64,000 nucleotides of DNA from Candidula unifasciata (Eukaryota > Mollusca > Gastropoda > Stylommatophora > Geomitridae). Location of the stretch: positions 200,744 to 264,743 of the forward strand of contig CAJHNH020001097.1 in the NCBI GenBank assembly GCA_905116865.2. Reading direction: 5' to 3'. The notes under the pieces are model-generated. The model ran no database searches, had not been told where the DNA came from, and worked only from the letters and a program-made list of their open reading frames with translations. Positions 1-12,059 of this stretch are shown here, in pieces. Position 1 is the stretch's first letter; each line of letters begins with the position of its first letter. The position numbers were made by a program, and so were the translations under genes.

Positions 1-2470
1 GTGTAGCTAACCACATTATACTACTCACATCGTCTAGCGACACAGTGTAGCTAACCACATTATACTACTCACATCGTCTAGCCACACAGTGTAGCTAACC
101 ACATTATACTACTCACATCGTCTAGTGACACAGTGTAGCTAACCACATTATACTACTCACATCGTCTAGCGACACAGTGTAGCTAACCACATTATACTAC
201 TCACATCGTCTAGCACACGTCTAGCTACACAGTGTAGCTAACCACATGTAGCTAACCACATTATACTACTCACATCGTCTAGCGACACAGTGTAGCTAAC
301 CACATTATACTACTCACATCGTCTAGCGACACAGTGTAGCTACCACATTATACTACTCACATCGTCTAGCGACACAGTGTAGCTAACCACATTATACTAC
401 TCACATCGTCTAGCGACACAGTGTAGCTAACCACATTATACTACTCACATCGTCTAGCGACACAGTGTAGCTAACCACATTATACTACTCACATCGTCTA
501 GCGACACAGTGTAGCTAACCACATTATACTACTCACATCGTCTGTCTAGCTACACACAGTGTAGCTAACCACATATACTACTACTAGCACACAGTCGTCT
601 AGTGACACAGTGTAGCTACACAGTGTAGCTACACATATACTACTCACATCGTCTAGCCACACAGTGTAGCTAACCACATTATACTACTCACATCGTCTAG
701 CCACACAGTGTAGCTAACCACATTATACTACTCACATCGTCTAGCCACACAGTGTAGCTAACCACATTATACTACTCACATCGTCTAGCCACACAGTGTA
801 GCTAACCACACACATCGTAGCTACACAGTGTAGCTAACACATTATACTACTCGTCTACACCACATCGTCTAGCCGTCTACACAGTGTAGCTAACCACATT
901 ATACTACACACATCGTCTAGCCACACAGTGTAGCTAACCACATTATACTACACACATCGTCTAGCCACACAGTGTAGCTAACCACATTATACTACACACA
1001 TCGTCTAGCCACACAGTGTAGCTAACCACATTATACTACACACATCGTCTAGCCACACAGTGTAGCTAACCACATTATACTACACACATCGTCTAGCCAC
1101 ACAGTGTAGCTAACCACATTATACTACTCACATCGTCTAGCCACACAGTGTAGCTAACGTCTAGCCACACAGTGTAGCTAACCACATTATACTACTCACA
1201 TCGTCTAGCGACACAGTGTAGCTAACCACATTATACTACTCACATCGTCTAGCCACACAGTGTAGCTAACCACATTATACTACTCACATCGTCTAGCCAC
1301 ACAGTGTAGCTAACCACATTATACTACTCACATCGTCTAGCCACACAGTGTAGCTAACCACATTATACTACTCACATCGTCTAGCCACAGTGTAGCTAAC
1401 CACATTATACTACTCACATCGTCTAGCACACAGTCTAGCTAACCACATTATACTACTCACATCGTGTAGCTAACCACCATACTACTCACTAGCTAGCGAC
1501 ACATTATACTACTACACATCGTCTAGCCACACAGTGTAGCTAACCACATTATACTACTCACATCGTCTAGCCACACAGTGTAGCTAACCACATTATACTA
1601 CTCACATCGTCTAGCCACACAGTGTAGCTAACCACATTATACTACTCACATCGTCTAGCCACACAGTGTAGCTAACCACATTATACTACTCACATCGTCT
1701 AGCCACACAGTGTAGCTAACCACATTATACTACTCACACATCGTCTAGCTACACAGTGTAGCTACACATTATACTACTACTACACATCGTCTAGCGACAC
1801 AGTGTAGCTAACACATTATACTACTGTCGTCTAGTGACACAGTGTAGCTAACCACATTATACTACTCACATCGTCTAGCCACACAGTGTAGCTAACCACA
1901 TTATACTACTCACATCGTCTAGCGACACAGTGTAGCTAACCACATTATACTACTCACATCGTCTAGCGACACAGTGTAGCTAACCACATTATACTACTCA
2001 CATCGTCTAGCCACACAGTGTAGCTAACCACATTATACTACTCACATCGTCTAGCCACACAGTGTAGCTAACCACATTATACTACTCACATCGTCTAGCG
2101 ACACAGTGTAGCTAACCACATTATACTACTCACATCGTCTAGCCACACAGTGTAGCTAACCACATTATACTACTCACATCTACTCTAGCCACACAGTGTA
2201 GCTAACCACATTATACTACTCACATCGTCTAGCCACACAGTGTAGCTAACCACATTATACTACTCCCACACTAGTGTGTAGCTAACCACATTATACTACT
2301 CACTCTAGTGACACAGTGTAGTCTAACCACATTATACTACTCACATCGTCTAGCACACAGTGTAGCTAACCACATTATACTACTCACATCGTCTAGCCAC
2401 ACAGTGTAGCTAACCACATTATACTACATCATCTAGTCCAGTGACACAGTGTAGCTAACCACATATAACC
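1..2470. repeat. 44-bp satellite array (about 55 copies)
   Basis: Head-to-tail copies of a 44-bp unit that begins GTGTAGCTAACCACATTATA and ends in TCTAGCSACACA. Spacing of 44 bp is exact over most of the array. Two unit variants (TCTAGCGACA and TCTAGCCACA) occur in blocks, and short deleted or rearranged units occur near 220-250, 550-640, 810-890, 1430-1520 and 1740-1830. The window opens inside the array, so its left end is unseen. Confidence 0.97.
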
Positions 2471-2963
2471 ACATTACACAGACTAACCTTCTTGCATAAT
2501 GTTCTCATCCTCTAGCCATATAGCTGAGCCAACTAAAAGATACTGTTTCCATCCTCTAGCCACATAGCTGAGCTAACCATAACATACTGTTCCTATCCTC
2601 TAGCCACATAGCTGAGCTAACCATAACATACTGTTCCATCCTCTAGCCACATAGCTGAGCTAACCACAACATACTGTTCCATCCTCTAGCCACATAGCTG
2701 AGCTAACCATAACATACTGTTCCCATACTCTAGCCACATAGCTGAGCTAACCACAACATACTGTTCCCATACTCTAGCCACATAGCTGAGCTAACCATAA
2801 CATACTGTTCCATCCTCTAGCCACATAGCTGAGCTAACCATAACATACTGTTCCTATACTCTAGCCACATAGCTGAGCTAATTATAACATACTGTTCCAT
2901 CCTCTAGCCACATAACTGTGCTAACCATAACATACTGTTCCTATCCTCTAGCCATATAGCTGC
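2471..2963. repeat. Diverged 43-44-bp satellite subfamily
   Basis: About eleven copies of a unit around CTCTAGCCACATAGCTGAGC then TAACCATAACATACTGTTC. It aligns base for base with the 44-bp satellite to its left, so the two are subfamilies of one satellite with a sharp boundary near 2470. It resumes after an inserted LINE fragment at about 3186. Confidence 0.9.
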
Positions 2964-3185
2964 GCTTTTTCTTCTTTTATTCGCATGAAATAAATTATCA
3001 ATATCTGCTGTCTCTAGTATGAACTTCACTGTCTTTTGTAATTCACTATGTTTGACTTCCACAAGTGTCTCATTTGGCCAGAAGCTTTGCCTGGAAGCGT
3101 TGAATCTAGGACAGTCTTGGAGGATGTGATCTGTTGTCTCAGGTGCCAGTTCTCATGTACATATAGCTGATTCGCCAATCCTAAC
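2964..3185 (-). mobile_element. LINE ORF2 C-terminal fragment inside satellite
   Basis: Read on the minus strand, one frame gives a Cys-rich tail followed by APETTDHILQDCPRF and FILETADID, ending near an AAT/AAAAGA-rich stretch. A C-x-C ... PET..H.L..CP pattern is the usual C-terminal zinc-finger-like end of LINE ORF2 proteins downstream of RNase H. One stop interrupts it. The piece sits inside the 43-bp satellite, so it looks like a short 5'-truncated insertion. Confidence 0.7.
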
Positions 3186-3389
3186 CATAACATACTGTTC
3201 CCATCCTGTAGCCATATAGCTGAACTAACCATAACATAATGTTCCCATCCTGTAGCCATATAGCTGAGCTATCCATAACATACTGTTCCCATCCTATAGC
3301 TATATAGCTGAGCTAACCAAAACATACTGTTTCCATCCTGAAGCCATATAGCTGAGCTAACTATAACATGCTGTTACCATCCTGTAGCC
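3186..3389. repeat. 43-44-bp satellite subfamily, continued
   Basis: Four to five further units of the CTAGCC(A/T)TATAGCTGAGCTAACC type, continuing the array broken by the LINE fragment on the left and stopped by a MITE insertion on the right. Confidence 0.85.
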
Positions 3390-3572
3390 CAAGGGTTCTC
3401 TCTTTTTGTGGTAGTCAAACGACACTTCCAAATGCGTCGCCAAAGTCCACCGCAAAACACATATTCCCTGAATATGTGAAGAAGCAACGCAATTAATTGT
3501 ATGCCTGGGGGTCGCCACAACACGAGGAACTGTATTAAAGAGTTGTAGTATTAGGAAGTGTGAGAGCCACTG
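3390..3572. mobile_element. hAT-like MITE (183 bp) in satellite
   Basis: The left end reads CAAGGGTTCTCTCTTTTTG. The right end, reverse-complemented, reads CAGTGGCTCTCACACTTCC. This is an imperfect terminal inverted repeat of the CAGTGGTTCTCA type known from hAT elements. Flanks are CTGTAGCC (3382-3389) and CTTTTGCC (3573-3580), matching at six of eight bases, as expected for an aged 8-bp hAT target duplication. The satellite unit resumes in register on the far side. There is no transposase. Confidence 0.6.
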
Positions 3573-3756
3573 CTTTTGCCATATAGCGGAAATAGCCACC
3601 TAATTGTGCACAATCCTGTAGCTGCATATCTAAACCATCTCACACTCTTGCAGATGTTGACACCTGAGGCATTCACAAGAGATCTCTGTCGCTATCTCTA
3701 CGCTGCTTTTTTGCATATGGTCACTTCATCTCCTCCTGATTCTCTAGTTTTTTTGC
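3573..3756. other. Satellite remnant and unassigned sequence
   Basis: The first 70 bases are decayed 43-bp satellite. The rest (about 3650-3756) has no recognisable content. A splice-acceptor-like CTCTTGCAG precedes an open stretch but no exon could be supported. Confidence 0.4.
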
Positions 3757-4011
<255 letters not shown>

Positions 4012-4735
4012 ACATGTCCATAGGTGCTCAGATCCTCCCCTTAGTATGAACCCCAACGTCCAATGGCTAATAGTACCAGTTCTATGTTGATTAACAAATC
4101 TTCTGGAGTGTCTGGTGTGCGTCTCGTTTTTTGCTATGCCAATCTCAATTCCCAAGTCTGCCATTCTAGCGGGTGATGTGGATTCACTGCCACCAAAGTC
4201 CTCTATCCTTCAAACTTCTCTGGGTGCATTGATATTAGCAGCATGATCCATAGGCTGACCGTCAGTAGTGATAGCGGATCCAGCCAACATGTCAGTACTT
4301 TCATTTCCATCGACGCCTGCGTGTCCCGAAACAAAAATAAAGGTGACTCCACGCACAGTGGACTTCTGTTATGATTCAAGCCATTGTCTTCGCACTGAAC
4401 CTGCCTGAACCCTCATTGAATCACTGAGTATACATACCCGGGTGTAATTTTGTGTTTCGAGCCAGGCGAACGCTTGCGTCACTGCCATCACCTCCATCGT
4501 CATGCTGCTGGTTGTCGAGAAGACGCCGTTGGCTTCTTTGACTGTTCTGCCCGCTGAGCGTGATGTGAATGTAGCCATGCGCTTCTTTTTTGACGTATAA
4601 CGGATCCGTCTGTATAGATTAGTGCATCAGCGTCTTCTGAAATTTCACTGATGAGAGCGTTGACCTCTGCATTAACAGCAACAGGATTCTCTTCTCTACA
4701 ACGCCTGTTGAGTGTGGCAATACAGGAAAAAGTAC
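4012..4735 (-). mobile_element. Non-LTR retrotransposon RNase H domain fragment
   Basis: On the minus strand, with frameshifts, the order is YTDGSV, then MEVMAVTQAFAWLETQNY, then CILSDSM, then VSGHAGVDGNESTDMLAGSA, then GTISHWTLGFILRGGSEHLW. These are the successive blocks of a LINE RNase H domain, including the acidic residues of TDGS, the LSDS block and the HAGVDGNE block. The tail resembles the conserved end of ORF2 seen in several other pieces of this window. Truncated on the 3' side by the GTTA array. Probably I/Jockey-group; clade not certain. Confidence 0.85.
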
Positions 4736-4739
4736 TCAC

Positions 4740-4758
4740 ACAAAAAAAAAAAAAAAAA
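4740..4758. repeat. Poly(A) run
   Basis: An uninterrupted A run of about 18 bases at the upstream edge of the minus-strand RNase H fragment, between it and a second LINE piece. Confidence 0.8.
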
Positions 4759-4779
4759 ACGCGTAACGTACAGGTATCC

Positions 4780-5000
4780 ACTCTGCACCAGGTATGATGT
4801 CGGTTCCTTGTAGTGACGAGGTGAAGTATAATCTACTTCTTGTAAGAAGAGCTCGCTTGTGTGCTTTACAAGTTATGATTCGCATGGACTCTCTTATTCC
4901 CTTCGTCCAACGCTTGCATGGTCCTCCTCTTCTTTGCTTCCCGCTTGGTCTGTACATCATTGCCCGGTGTTGTATACTGACTGCTGACATCCGCGCTGTA
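4780..5000 (-). mobile_element. RTE-like LINE C-terminal fragment
   Basis: The minus strand reads PSGKQRRGGPCKRWTKGIRE, matching the GKRxRGRPxxRW..GI block near the C terminus of RTE/BovB-type ORFs. Short and degenerate. Confidence 0.6.
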
Positions 5001-5099
5001 TGGCCTAACTATTTTACATGTTGTCTTTTATGTTGAATGATTATCTCAGAGTATTGTGCATTAAAATATTAAGTAAATTGTTTTCAACGAATTTATAAT

Positions 5100-5460
5100 T
5101 GTCTGTGGTATACTAAGGTGCTATACCCTAGTGAACATATTTTAACTAGCCACACTATATTATTATTCTAGCCACTAGTGAATTAGTTAGAACACATTGT
5201 TGCTATACTATAGACATAGTTGAACTAGCCACACCACTGTGTTCTCATCCGCTAGCTATATAGCTAAACTGTCTACTACATACCGTTCTTATCCTTTATA
5301 TACTAGTTCAAATAGCCACAAAATACTGATCCCACCTTTACCATATAGCTGATATAGCCTTACATTACTATACCAATCCTCTGGGCAAATAGTTGAACTA
5401 GCCACCTATAGCATGCCCATTTCTAATACATATAGCATTTGAAACCATATCATTGTAAAC
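5100..5460. repeat. Relic copies of the 43-44-bp satellite
   Basis: Repeated but strongly diverged CTAGCCAC... and ATAGCTGAACTAGCC motifs at about 40-50-bp spacing. They mark the oldest visible edge of the satellite domain that starts at position 1. Confidence 0.6.
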
Positions 5461-5638
5461 TATTCTCAAGCAGGTTTTCATACAAGTGGAAAAATGTTTA
5501 CCAAAACAGTGGTCACTTTCTCGCCAACATACTTGTAGACGTATATTTTGCTTGTATAACTGCAAACATAAGACCACACTTGACTCAATGAAAACAACAC
5601 ATATTTTACCAATCGTCGTATTCCCTTTGTTTATTTAG

Positions 5639-5816
5639 CACCTACCGAGACCTCTGCAGTTTCCTCCGGAGTCTCAACACAAGGGATTGCCCAGACGTTC
5701 CCAGACAAATGAACATCAACTGCTCGAGCCCTGTCACTGCAGGGGTGTATAGGCTGCCGCGCTGCTCTTTGTACATCGACAATAATTTCTTCGGTGACAG
5801 CTTACCGTTTCTTTCT
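5639..5816 (+). CDS. GM2-activator-like ML-domain protein, penultimate exon
   Basis: This exon encodes 59 residues of a small, probably secreted or lysosomal lipid-binding protein. It is preceded by TTTATTTAG and ends at TTTCT|GTAAGT. One base completes a codon from a missing upstream exon and the exon ends in phase 0. The peptide starts TYRDLCSFLRSLNTRDCPDV, then INCSSPVTAGVYRLP, then a Phe-rich loop. In the GM2 ganglioside activator family (MD-2-related lipid-recognition fold) the matching stretch has the same Cys spacing, the C.CP/C.SP turn and a GxYxLP strand. Members extract and present lipids to lysosomal hydrolases. It splices in phase to 11783-11947. Upstream exons, with the signal peptide, were not found and are probably left of the window. 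Family call is by pattern only. Confidence 0.72.
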
Positions 5817-6100
5817 GTAAGTTTATAATGATGTTTTATTCATTTTTATTTTTGTTGTTGCTTTTTAGACTGAATGATTACTTCTCAAGGTTATATTTTC
5901 ATGATATTCATACCTTACGCTGGTGGTAGAATGTGTTAAATATATCAGGTAATTGCCTAGTAAGTCGTTTTATCATTCTACTTCTAAATTTACCCGTCAG
6001 ACAATTAGACTGCATTGTCCCTAATAACGCCCAGAAAGTCGGTCCAGCCGCTATCTCTCATTTTAAAAAGCTTCAGGTTATCGGTCTGGTGTGTTTCCAA
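5817..6100 (+). other. Start of the GM2A-like intron
   Basis: A consensus donor GTAAGT, then AT-rich intronic sequence without other recognisable content, leading into the 36-bp satellite. The whole intron runs to 11782. Confidence 0.6.
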
Positions 6101-7470
6101 AAGCGTTCAGTATATCGGTACAGTCAGCATTTCCAACAACCTTCGTAATTTTGGTCAGTTTAGTTTCTGTAATAACGTTAGGAATATCGGTCCAATCAGT
6201 GTCTGTAATAACGTTAGGAATATCGGTCTGATCAGTGTCTGTAAAAACGTTAGGAATATCGGTCTGATCAGTGTCTGTAATAACGTTAGGAATATCGGTC
6301 CGATCAGTGTCTGTAATAAAGTTAGGAATTTCGGTCCGATCAGTGTCTGTAATAACGTTAGGAATATCGGTCCGATCAGTGTCTGTAATAACGTTAGGAA
6401 TATCGGTCCGATCAGTGTCTGTAATAACGTTGGGAATATCGGTCCGATCAGTGTGTGTAATAAGGTTAGGAATATCGGTCTGATCAGTGTCTGTAATAAC
6501 GTTGGGAATATCGGTCCGATAAGTGTCTGTAATAACGTTGGGAATATCGTTCAGTGTCTGTAAATAACGTTAGGAATATCGTTCAGTGAATAACGTTGGG
6601 AATATCGGACCGATCGGTCTCTAATAACGTTAGGAATATCGGTCTGATCAGTGTCTGTAATAACGTTAGGAATATCGGTTTCAGGTAATAACGTTATCGG
6701 TCCGATCAGTGTCTGTAATAAAGTTAGGAATATCGGTCCGATCAGTCGTTCGGTCCGTCAGTGTCTGTAATAACGTTGGGAATATCGGTCCGATCAGTGT
6801 CTAATAAAAACGGGTCGGAATATCGGTCCGATCAGTGTCTGTAATAATGTCTGTGTCTGTAATAACGTTAGAAAATCGGTTCTATCAGTGTCTGTAACAG
6901 CGTTCAGTGTATCGGTCTGGTCAGTTTCTGTAATAACGCTTAGAATATTGGGCCGGTCATTGAGTATATTGCCCGTTCAGTGTCAGTAATAGCGTTCAGA
7001 ATATCGGCCCTGTTAGTGTCTGTAATAACGTTCAGAATATATATCCGGTCAGTGTATGTGATAGAGTATATCGGTCCCGTCGGTATCTATTATAGTGTCA
7101 GAATATCGGTCAGGTCAGTGTCTATAATAGCGTTTAGACTATCGGTCCGGTCAATGTCTGCAATAATGTTTCGCATATCGGTCCGGTCAGTGTCTGTAAT
7201 AACGTTTAGAATATCAGCCTGGTCAGTGTATGTAATAACGTTGAGAAAATCGGTCCGGTCAGTGTCTGTAATAACGTTAGGAAAATCGGTCCGGTCAGTG
7301 TCTGTAATAACGTTTAGCATATCGGCCCGGACAGTACCCGTAATATCTATCAAAATATCAATATAGTCAGTGTCTGTTTTAGCGTTCAGAATATCAGTCC
7401 GGTCAGTGTCTGTAATAGCGTTCAGAATATCGAGCCGGTCGGTGTTTCCAATAACGCTCAGAGTATTGGT
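6101..7470. repeat. 36-bp satellite array A (about 37 copies)
   Basis: Units of 36 bp around GTAATAACGTTAGGAATATC then GGTCCGATCAGTGTCT. The central part is homogeneous and both ends are diverged. Because 36 is divisible by three the array stays open in several frames, giving long repetitive ORFs that are not genes. Confidence 0.95.
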
Positions 7471-8150
7471 CCGATAAAATGTTTAATGTTGAATTAGGAA
7501 TCGAAATCAGATCAATCAAGACACCCTCATAAGCGATCCATCCCTATATTCAGCAGCAAACGGACTAACTATCTGATTGTATATCCATCTTGCCCTTTTC
7601 TTGAGTGTTGGGCGTCAACTAGATCCCCTGCTAACTTAGTGCAGCCCTATTCTCCTCAGACCGTAATGAACTTTCTGCACTGTTCACTCGCTCCCAGAGG
7701 GACCTCGCAACGTCTAGCGTGTCATACATAAGTCACTACCAAGTTGTGCAAAACAGGCCAGTCTATTTGGCTGCTCATTTCCAAACACACCGACATAAAC
7801 TGGAGAGAATATCCAAAGGATATTAACTACCCGGGACCTCTGAAGTGACGCTTACCACTTTGCACAGAGCATACCTGTCTTCACTTGTCTAAACATGCAC
7901 TGTGAATCATTGACAATCACGGCATGTGTGTACAGCTCAAGCCAGCGGAAGGCAGGAGTTACTGCCTCCACCTCCATTTTCTAATCAGATGTTGTTATAT
8001 CCTGTGCCAGGCTTAGCTGCTCTAAGCGATGTCCAATCGCGTTTGCCATAACACCCCCCCCCCCCCCCCCATGCAATTTGTCTGCCTCTCAACACAGAGC
8101 CAACAATATGTAAAGATAATTACATCACTTAGGCAATTCACTTAGTCCGA
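7471..8150. other. Unique spacer in intron with poly(C) run
   Basis: No coding or repeat signature, apart from a C18-20 homopolymer at about 8047-8070. It separates two arrays of the same satellite family. Confidence 0.5.
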
Positions 8151-8620
8151 TCAGGGTTTCTAAAAATATTCGGAACATAGGTCTGGTCAGTGCTTCCAAA
8201 AACGTTCGGAACATCGGTCTGGTCAGTGTTTCCTAAAACATTAAGGATATCGGTCTGGTTAGTGTTTCCAAAAACGTCCAGCACATCGGTTTGGTCAGTG
8301 TTTCTAAAACGTTCAAAGCATCGATTTGGTCAGTGTTTCCAAAAACGTTCAGAATATCGATCTGGTCAGTGTTTCCAAAAACGTTTAGAACATCGATCTG
8401 GTCAGTGTTTCCAAAACGTTAAAAACATCGATCTGGTCAGTGTTTCCAAAAACGTTCAGAACATTGGTCTGGTCAGTGTTTCCAAAAACATTCAGAACAT
8501 GGATCTGCTCAGTGTTTCCAAAAACGTTCAGAACATTGGTCTGGTCAGTGTTTCCAAAAACGTCCAGAACATCGATCTGGTCAGTGTCTATAACAAAGTC
8601 CAGGATACTGGCACGGTCCA
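8151..8620. repeat. 36-bp satellite array B (13 copies)
   Basis: Units of 36 bp around GGTCTGGTCAGTGTTTCCAA then AAACGTTCAGAACATC. It shares the CAGTGT and AACGTT blocks and the exact period with array A, but carries its own diagnostic TTTCCAAAA. It is a second, separately homogenised subfamily. Confidence 0.95.
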
Positions 8621-9416
8621 CTGCTATACTGCCTGCCTGTGTAGGTGTGCTCTAAAAACTGGTTGCCCTTTCATGACCTCTGTGGCATCCCCAGACCTAA
8701 ATTTGTAAGTAAAGCCTTGTCCACTGTAAAGACTCCAAGCCCCTGTCCACACTCACAGCTTGTCTTAGTCATCCTGAGGACGCTCATCAACTTGATGAGA
8801 ATCTCAGACACTCTATGTCTTCCATTTAATCCATGGTCGTTTTTGACATTTGATCTCTTGACATTTGTATTTTGGAATTTTTATATTAAATGATCCGGAA
8901 CAAAACTTTGAGATCAATAGGAGATTCAGAAGCCGAAACTGACTGCCACAAATGAACTGGTGACCATGTGGTTTTAAAAGACTCTAAGAATATACTGAAA
9001 CCTTTTTCAGACAGATATTGTGATAATGCAGAGCAACTTGAATTCTCGTGTTGAATGAACTTTTGTCCAGAGTTCAGTGCCAAGTTAAGTCAGCGGTGAT
9101 TACACCCATGAAGAGGTGTATCCTGGAAACGAAAGACCTAACTGTAGATCTGAACGTATTACAGACATTTCAGTTTGAACGTGTGATTTTAATGAATAAT
9201 TTGATATTAACAGATTATTGACACTTTAGGTTGAAATTGTTGGTGTTAATCGACAAGGTAGTCCATAGTATCACTTGCCTGGGATGTTTCACATGTCCAC
9301 TATAAAAGAAATATGTAAAACAAATAACTTAGCTGTGGTACTACTTTTGTCAAAGTGAGATAACTCTGCCAGCATTTTATTCCTCTATGCGCCAGTCAGC
9401 ACCAGTTAGAGATCTA
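8621..9416. other. Intron sequence without recognised content
   Basis: AT-rich, no splice-bounded open frame, and no repeat that I could match elsewhere in the window. Confidence 0.5.
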
Positions 9417-11147
9417 ACACACAACACCAACAGCGATATCAACACACAACACCAACAGCAGTATCAACACACAACACCAACAACAGTATCAACACACAAC
9501 ACCAACAGCAGTATCAACACACAACACCAACAGCAGTATCAACACACAACACCAACAGCAGTATCAACACACAACACCAACAGCAGTATCAACACACAAC
9601 ACCAACAAAAGTATCAACACACAACACCAACAGCAGTATCAACACACAACACCAACAGCAGTATCAACACACAACACCAACAGCAGTATCAACACACAAC
9701 ACCAACAGCAGTATCAACACACAACACCAACAGCAGTATCAACACACAACACCAACAGCAGTATCAACACACAACACCAACAGCAGTATCAACACACAAC
9801 ACCAACAGCAGTATCAACACACAACACCAACAGCAGTATCAACACACAACATCAACAACAGTATCAACACACAACATCAACAGCAGTATCAACACATAAC
9901 ACCAACAGCAGTATCAACACACCACACCAACAGCAGTATCAACACACAATACCAACAGCAGTATCAACACACAACACCAACAGCAGTATCAACACACAAC
10001 ACCAACAGCAGTATCAACACACAACACCAACAGCAGTATCAACACACAACACCAACAGCAGTATCAACACACTACACCAACAGCAGTATCAACACACAAC
10101 ATCAACAGCAGTATCATCACACAACACCAACAGCAGTATCAACACACAACACCAACAACAGTATCATCACACAACACCAACAGCAGTATCAACACACAAC
10201 ACCAACAACAGTATCAACACACAACACCAACAACAGTATCAACACACAACACCAACAGCAGTATCAACACACAACACCGACAGCAGTATCAACACACAGC
10301 ACGAACAGCGATATCAACACACAACACCGACAGTAGTAACAACACACAACACCGACAGCAGTATCAACACACAACACCAACAGCAGTATCATCACACAAT
10401 ACCAACAGCAGTATCAACACACAACACCAACAGCAGTATCAACACACAACACCAACAGCAGTATCAACACACAACACCAACAGCGATATCAACACACAAC
10501 ACCAACAGTAGTATCAACACACAACACCAACAGCAGTATCAACACACAACACCAACAGCAGTATCAACACACAACACCAACAGCGATATCAACACACAAC
10601 ACCAACAGCAGTATCATCACACAATACCAACAGCAGTATCATCACACAATACCAACAGCAGTATCATCACACAATACCAACAACAGTATCATCACACAAC
10701 ACCAACAGCAGTATCATCACACAATACCAACAACAGTATCAACACACATCACCAACAGCAGTATCATCACACAACACCAACAGCAGTATCATCACACAAT
10801 ACCAACAGCAGTATCATCACACAATACCAACAGCAGTATCATCACACAATACCAACAGCAGTATCAACACACAAAACCAACAGCAGTATCATCACACAAT
10901 ACCAACAGCAGTATCATCACACAACACCAACAGCGATATCAACACACAACATCAACAGCAGTATCATCACACAACACCAACAGCAGTATCAACAGACAAC
11001 ACCAACAGCAGTATCAACACACAACACCAACAGCAGTATCAACACACAACACCAACAGCAGTATCAACACACAACACCAACAACAGTATCAACACACAAC
11101 ACCAACAGCGATATCATCACACAACACCAACAGCAGTATCAACACCA
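9417..11147. repeat. 25-bp satellite array (about 69 copies)
   Basis: Head-to-tail units GTATCAACACACAACACCAA plus CAGCA. Variants (CAACAG, ATCATCACAC, GCGATATC) are interspersed. The left part is open for 170 codons in one frame simply because three units make 75 bases without a stop. Confidence 0.97.
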
Positions 11148-11430
11148 ATTACAAAAAAAAAACAAAAAAAAAAACAACAAGAACATCAACAACTGCATCA
11201 AAAACAACAGCAATGAAAAAACATCCTAAAAATAACAGCATCAAAAGCAACTAAGTACTACACAAAAGAACAGTAATGTCAACAAGAGCATCAATAGCAT
11301 CAGTCAGAACCCCTCCCCCCGGCTGCCCCCCCCCCCCCCCACCCCCCCCAAGACTCACCAACAACAACAGCCTAATCAACAGCAATAACAAAAACAACAA
11401 CATCAGCAACAATAACAATTGCAGTCATTA
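11148..11430. repeat. A/C-rich low-complexity tract with poly(C)
   Basis: Decayed CAA-rich sequence that looks derived from the satellite, with C-rich homopolymer runs at about 11318-11350. Confidence 0.7.
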
Positions 11431-11782
11431 AAGCACGTGGTTTTTAAACATTCACCCCAGGACCTTATTTTCTTTTGATAACAGATGCAAATTACTATTA
11501 AATAGCCATTGGCTGTGGTTATTATCGGTTTCCTTTGAGCGAATTACTTTAATAGTGGCAATTATTTCAAAAAAAAAAAAACACGTAAAAATAAGGTAAT
11601 TAACACAATAAATAAATATTTAAAAAAAATAATAATAAATAAATACAGAAATGACTGGTTAGAAATACTTCTAGCACAGCCATTTTAGGAGACAATTATA
11701 TGTTTTTTTTTACATCATGTTTCACTTTATATGTTCTTTTTCACAAACAAATCACCAGATGTTTTTTTTTTATTGTGACCAG

Positions 11783-11947
11783 GGCGAGTACCAGGGAAAT
11801 GTACGCTTCGCAGATCTAAACACGAATACAGAAATTGGCTGCTTTGATGCAGAATGCAAGATTGTAGATCCACCTTCGAAGAGTTGGACTTTTGGAGGCT
11901 TGTCGGCCCCTAAGTCTGTACAAAAGAACAGCGTGTTCCCAAGGTAG
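11783..11947 (+). CDS. GM2-activator-like ML-domain protein, terminal exon
   Basis: A T-rich tract and TGTGACCAG form the acceptor. The exon opens in phase 0, matching the donor at 5816, and encodes 54 residues before TAG. It begins GEYQGNVRFADLNTNTEIGC and continues FDAECKIVD. This matches the last two beta strands of the GM2-activator domain, where a GxYxxxV strand is followed by a conserved GC. About 25 further residues (PPSKSWTFGG ... VFPR) extend beyond where the fold normally ends. Together with the upstream exon this gives roughly the C-terminal 113 residues. Exon joining is inferred from phase and family fit, not from transcript data. Confidence 0.75.
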   Translation, partial: GEYQGNVRFADLNTNTEIGCFDAECKIVDPPSKSWTFGGLSAPKSVQKNSVFPR

Positions 11948-12047
11948 TCTGCACACACAGTGAACACATACAACACAGTATTGATTGCTTTAGAACGTGT
12001 GCTGTGTTTCAACTGTGCTCTATTGCTATTTATGTCATAATCAGAAT

Positions 12048-12053
12048 AATAAA
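12048..12053 (+). promoter_or_regulatory. AATAAA poly(A) signal of the GM2A-like gene
   Basis: Canonical hexamer 101 bases after the TAG at 11947 on the same strand, which fits a short 3' UTR. Confidence 0.65.
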
Positions 12054-12059
12054 GATTAC

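Noticed and set aside
1..2470. CRISPR-like spaced repeats
   Set aside because: Whole unit repeats with no unique spacers, in eukaryotic context; it is a satellite.
6015..7366. Long ORFs of 128-182 codons with 12-residue repeats
   Set aside because: They arise because the 36-bp satellite period is divisible by three; both strands are open and there is no splice or start context.
9387..9899. 170-codon Gln/Thr/His-rich ORF
   Set aside because: Product of the 25-bp satellite; it ends by chance variation and continues as non-coding array for another 1.2 kb.
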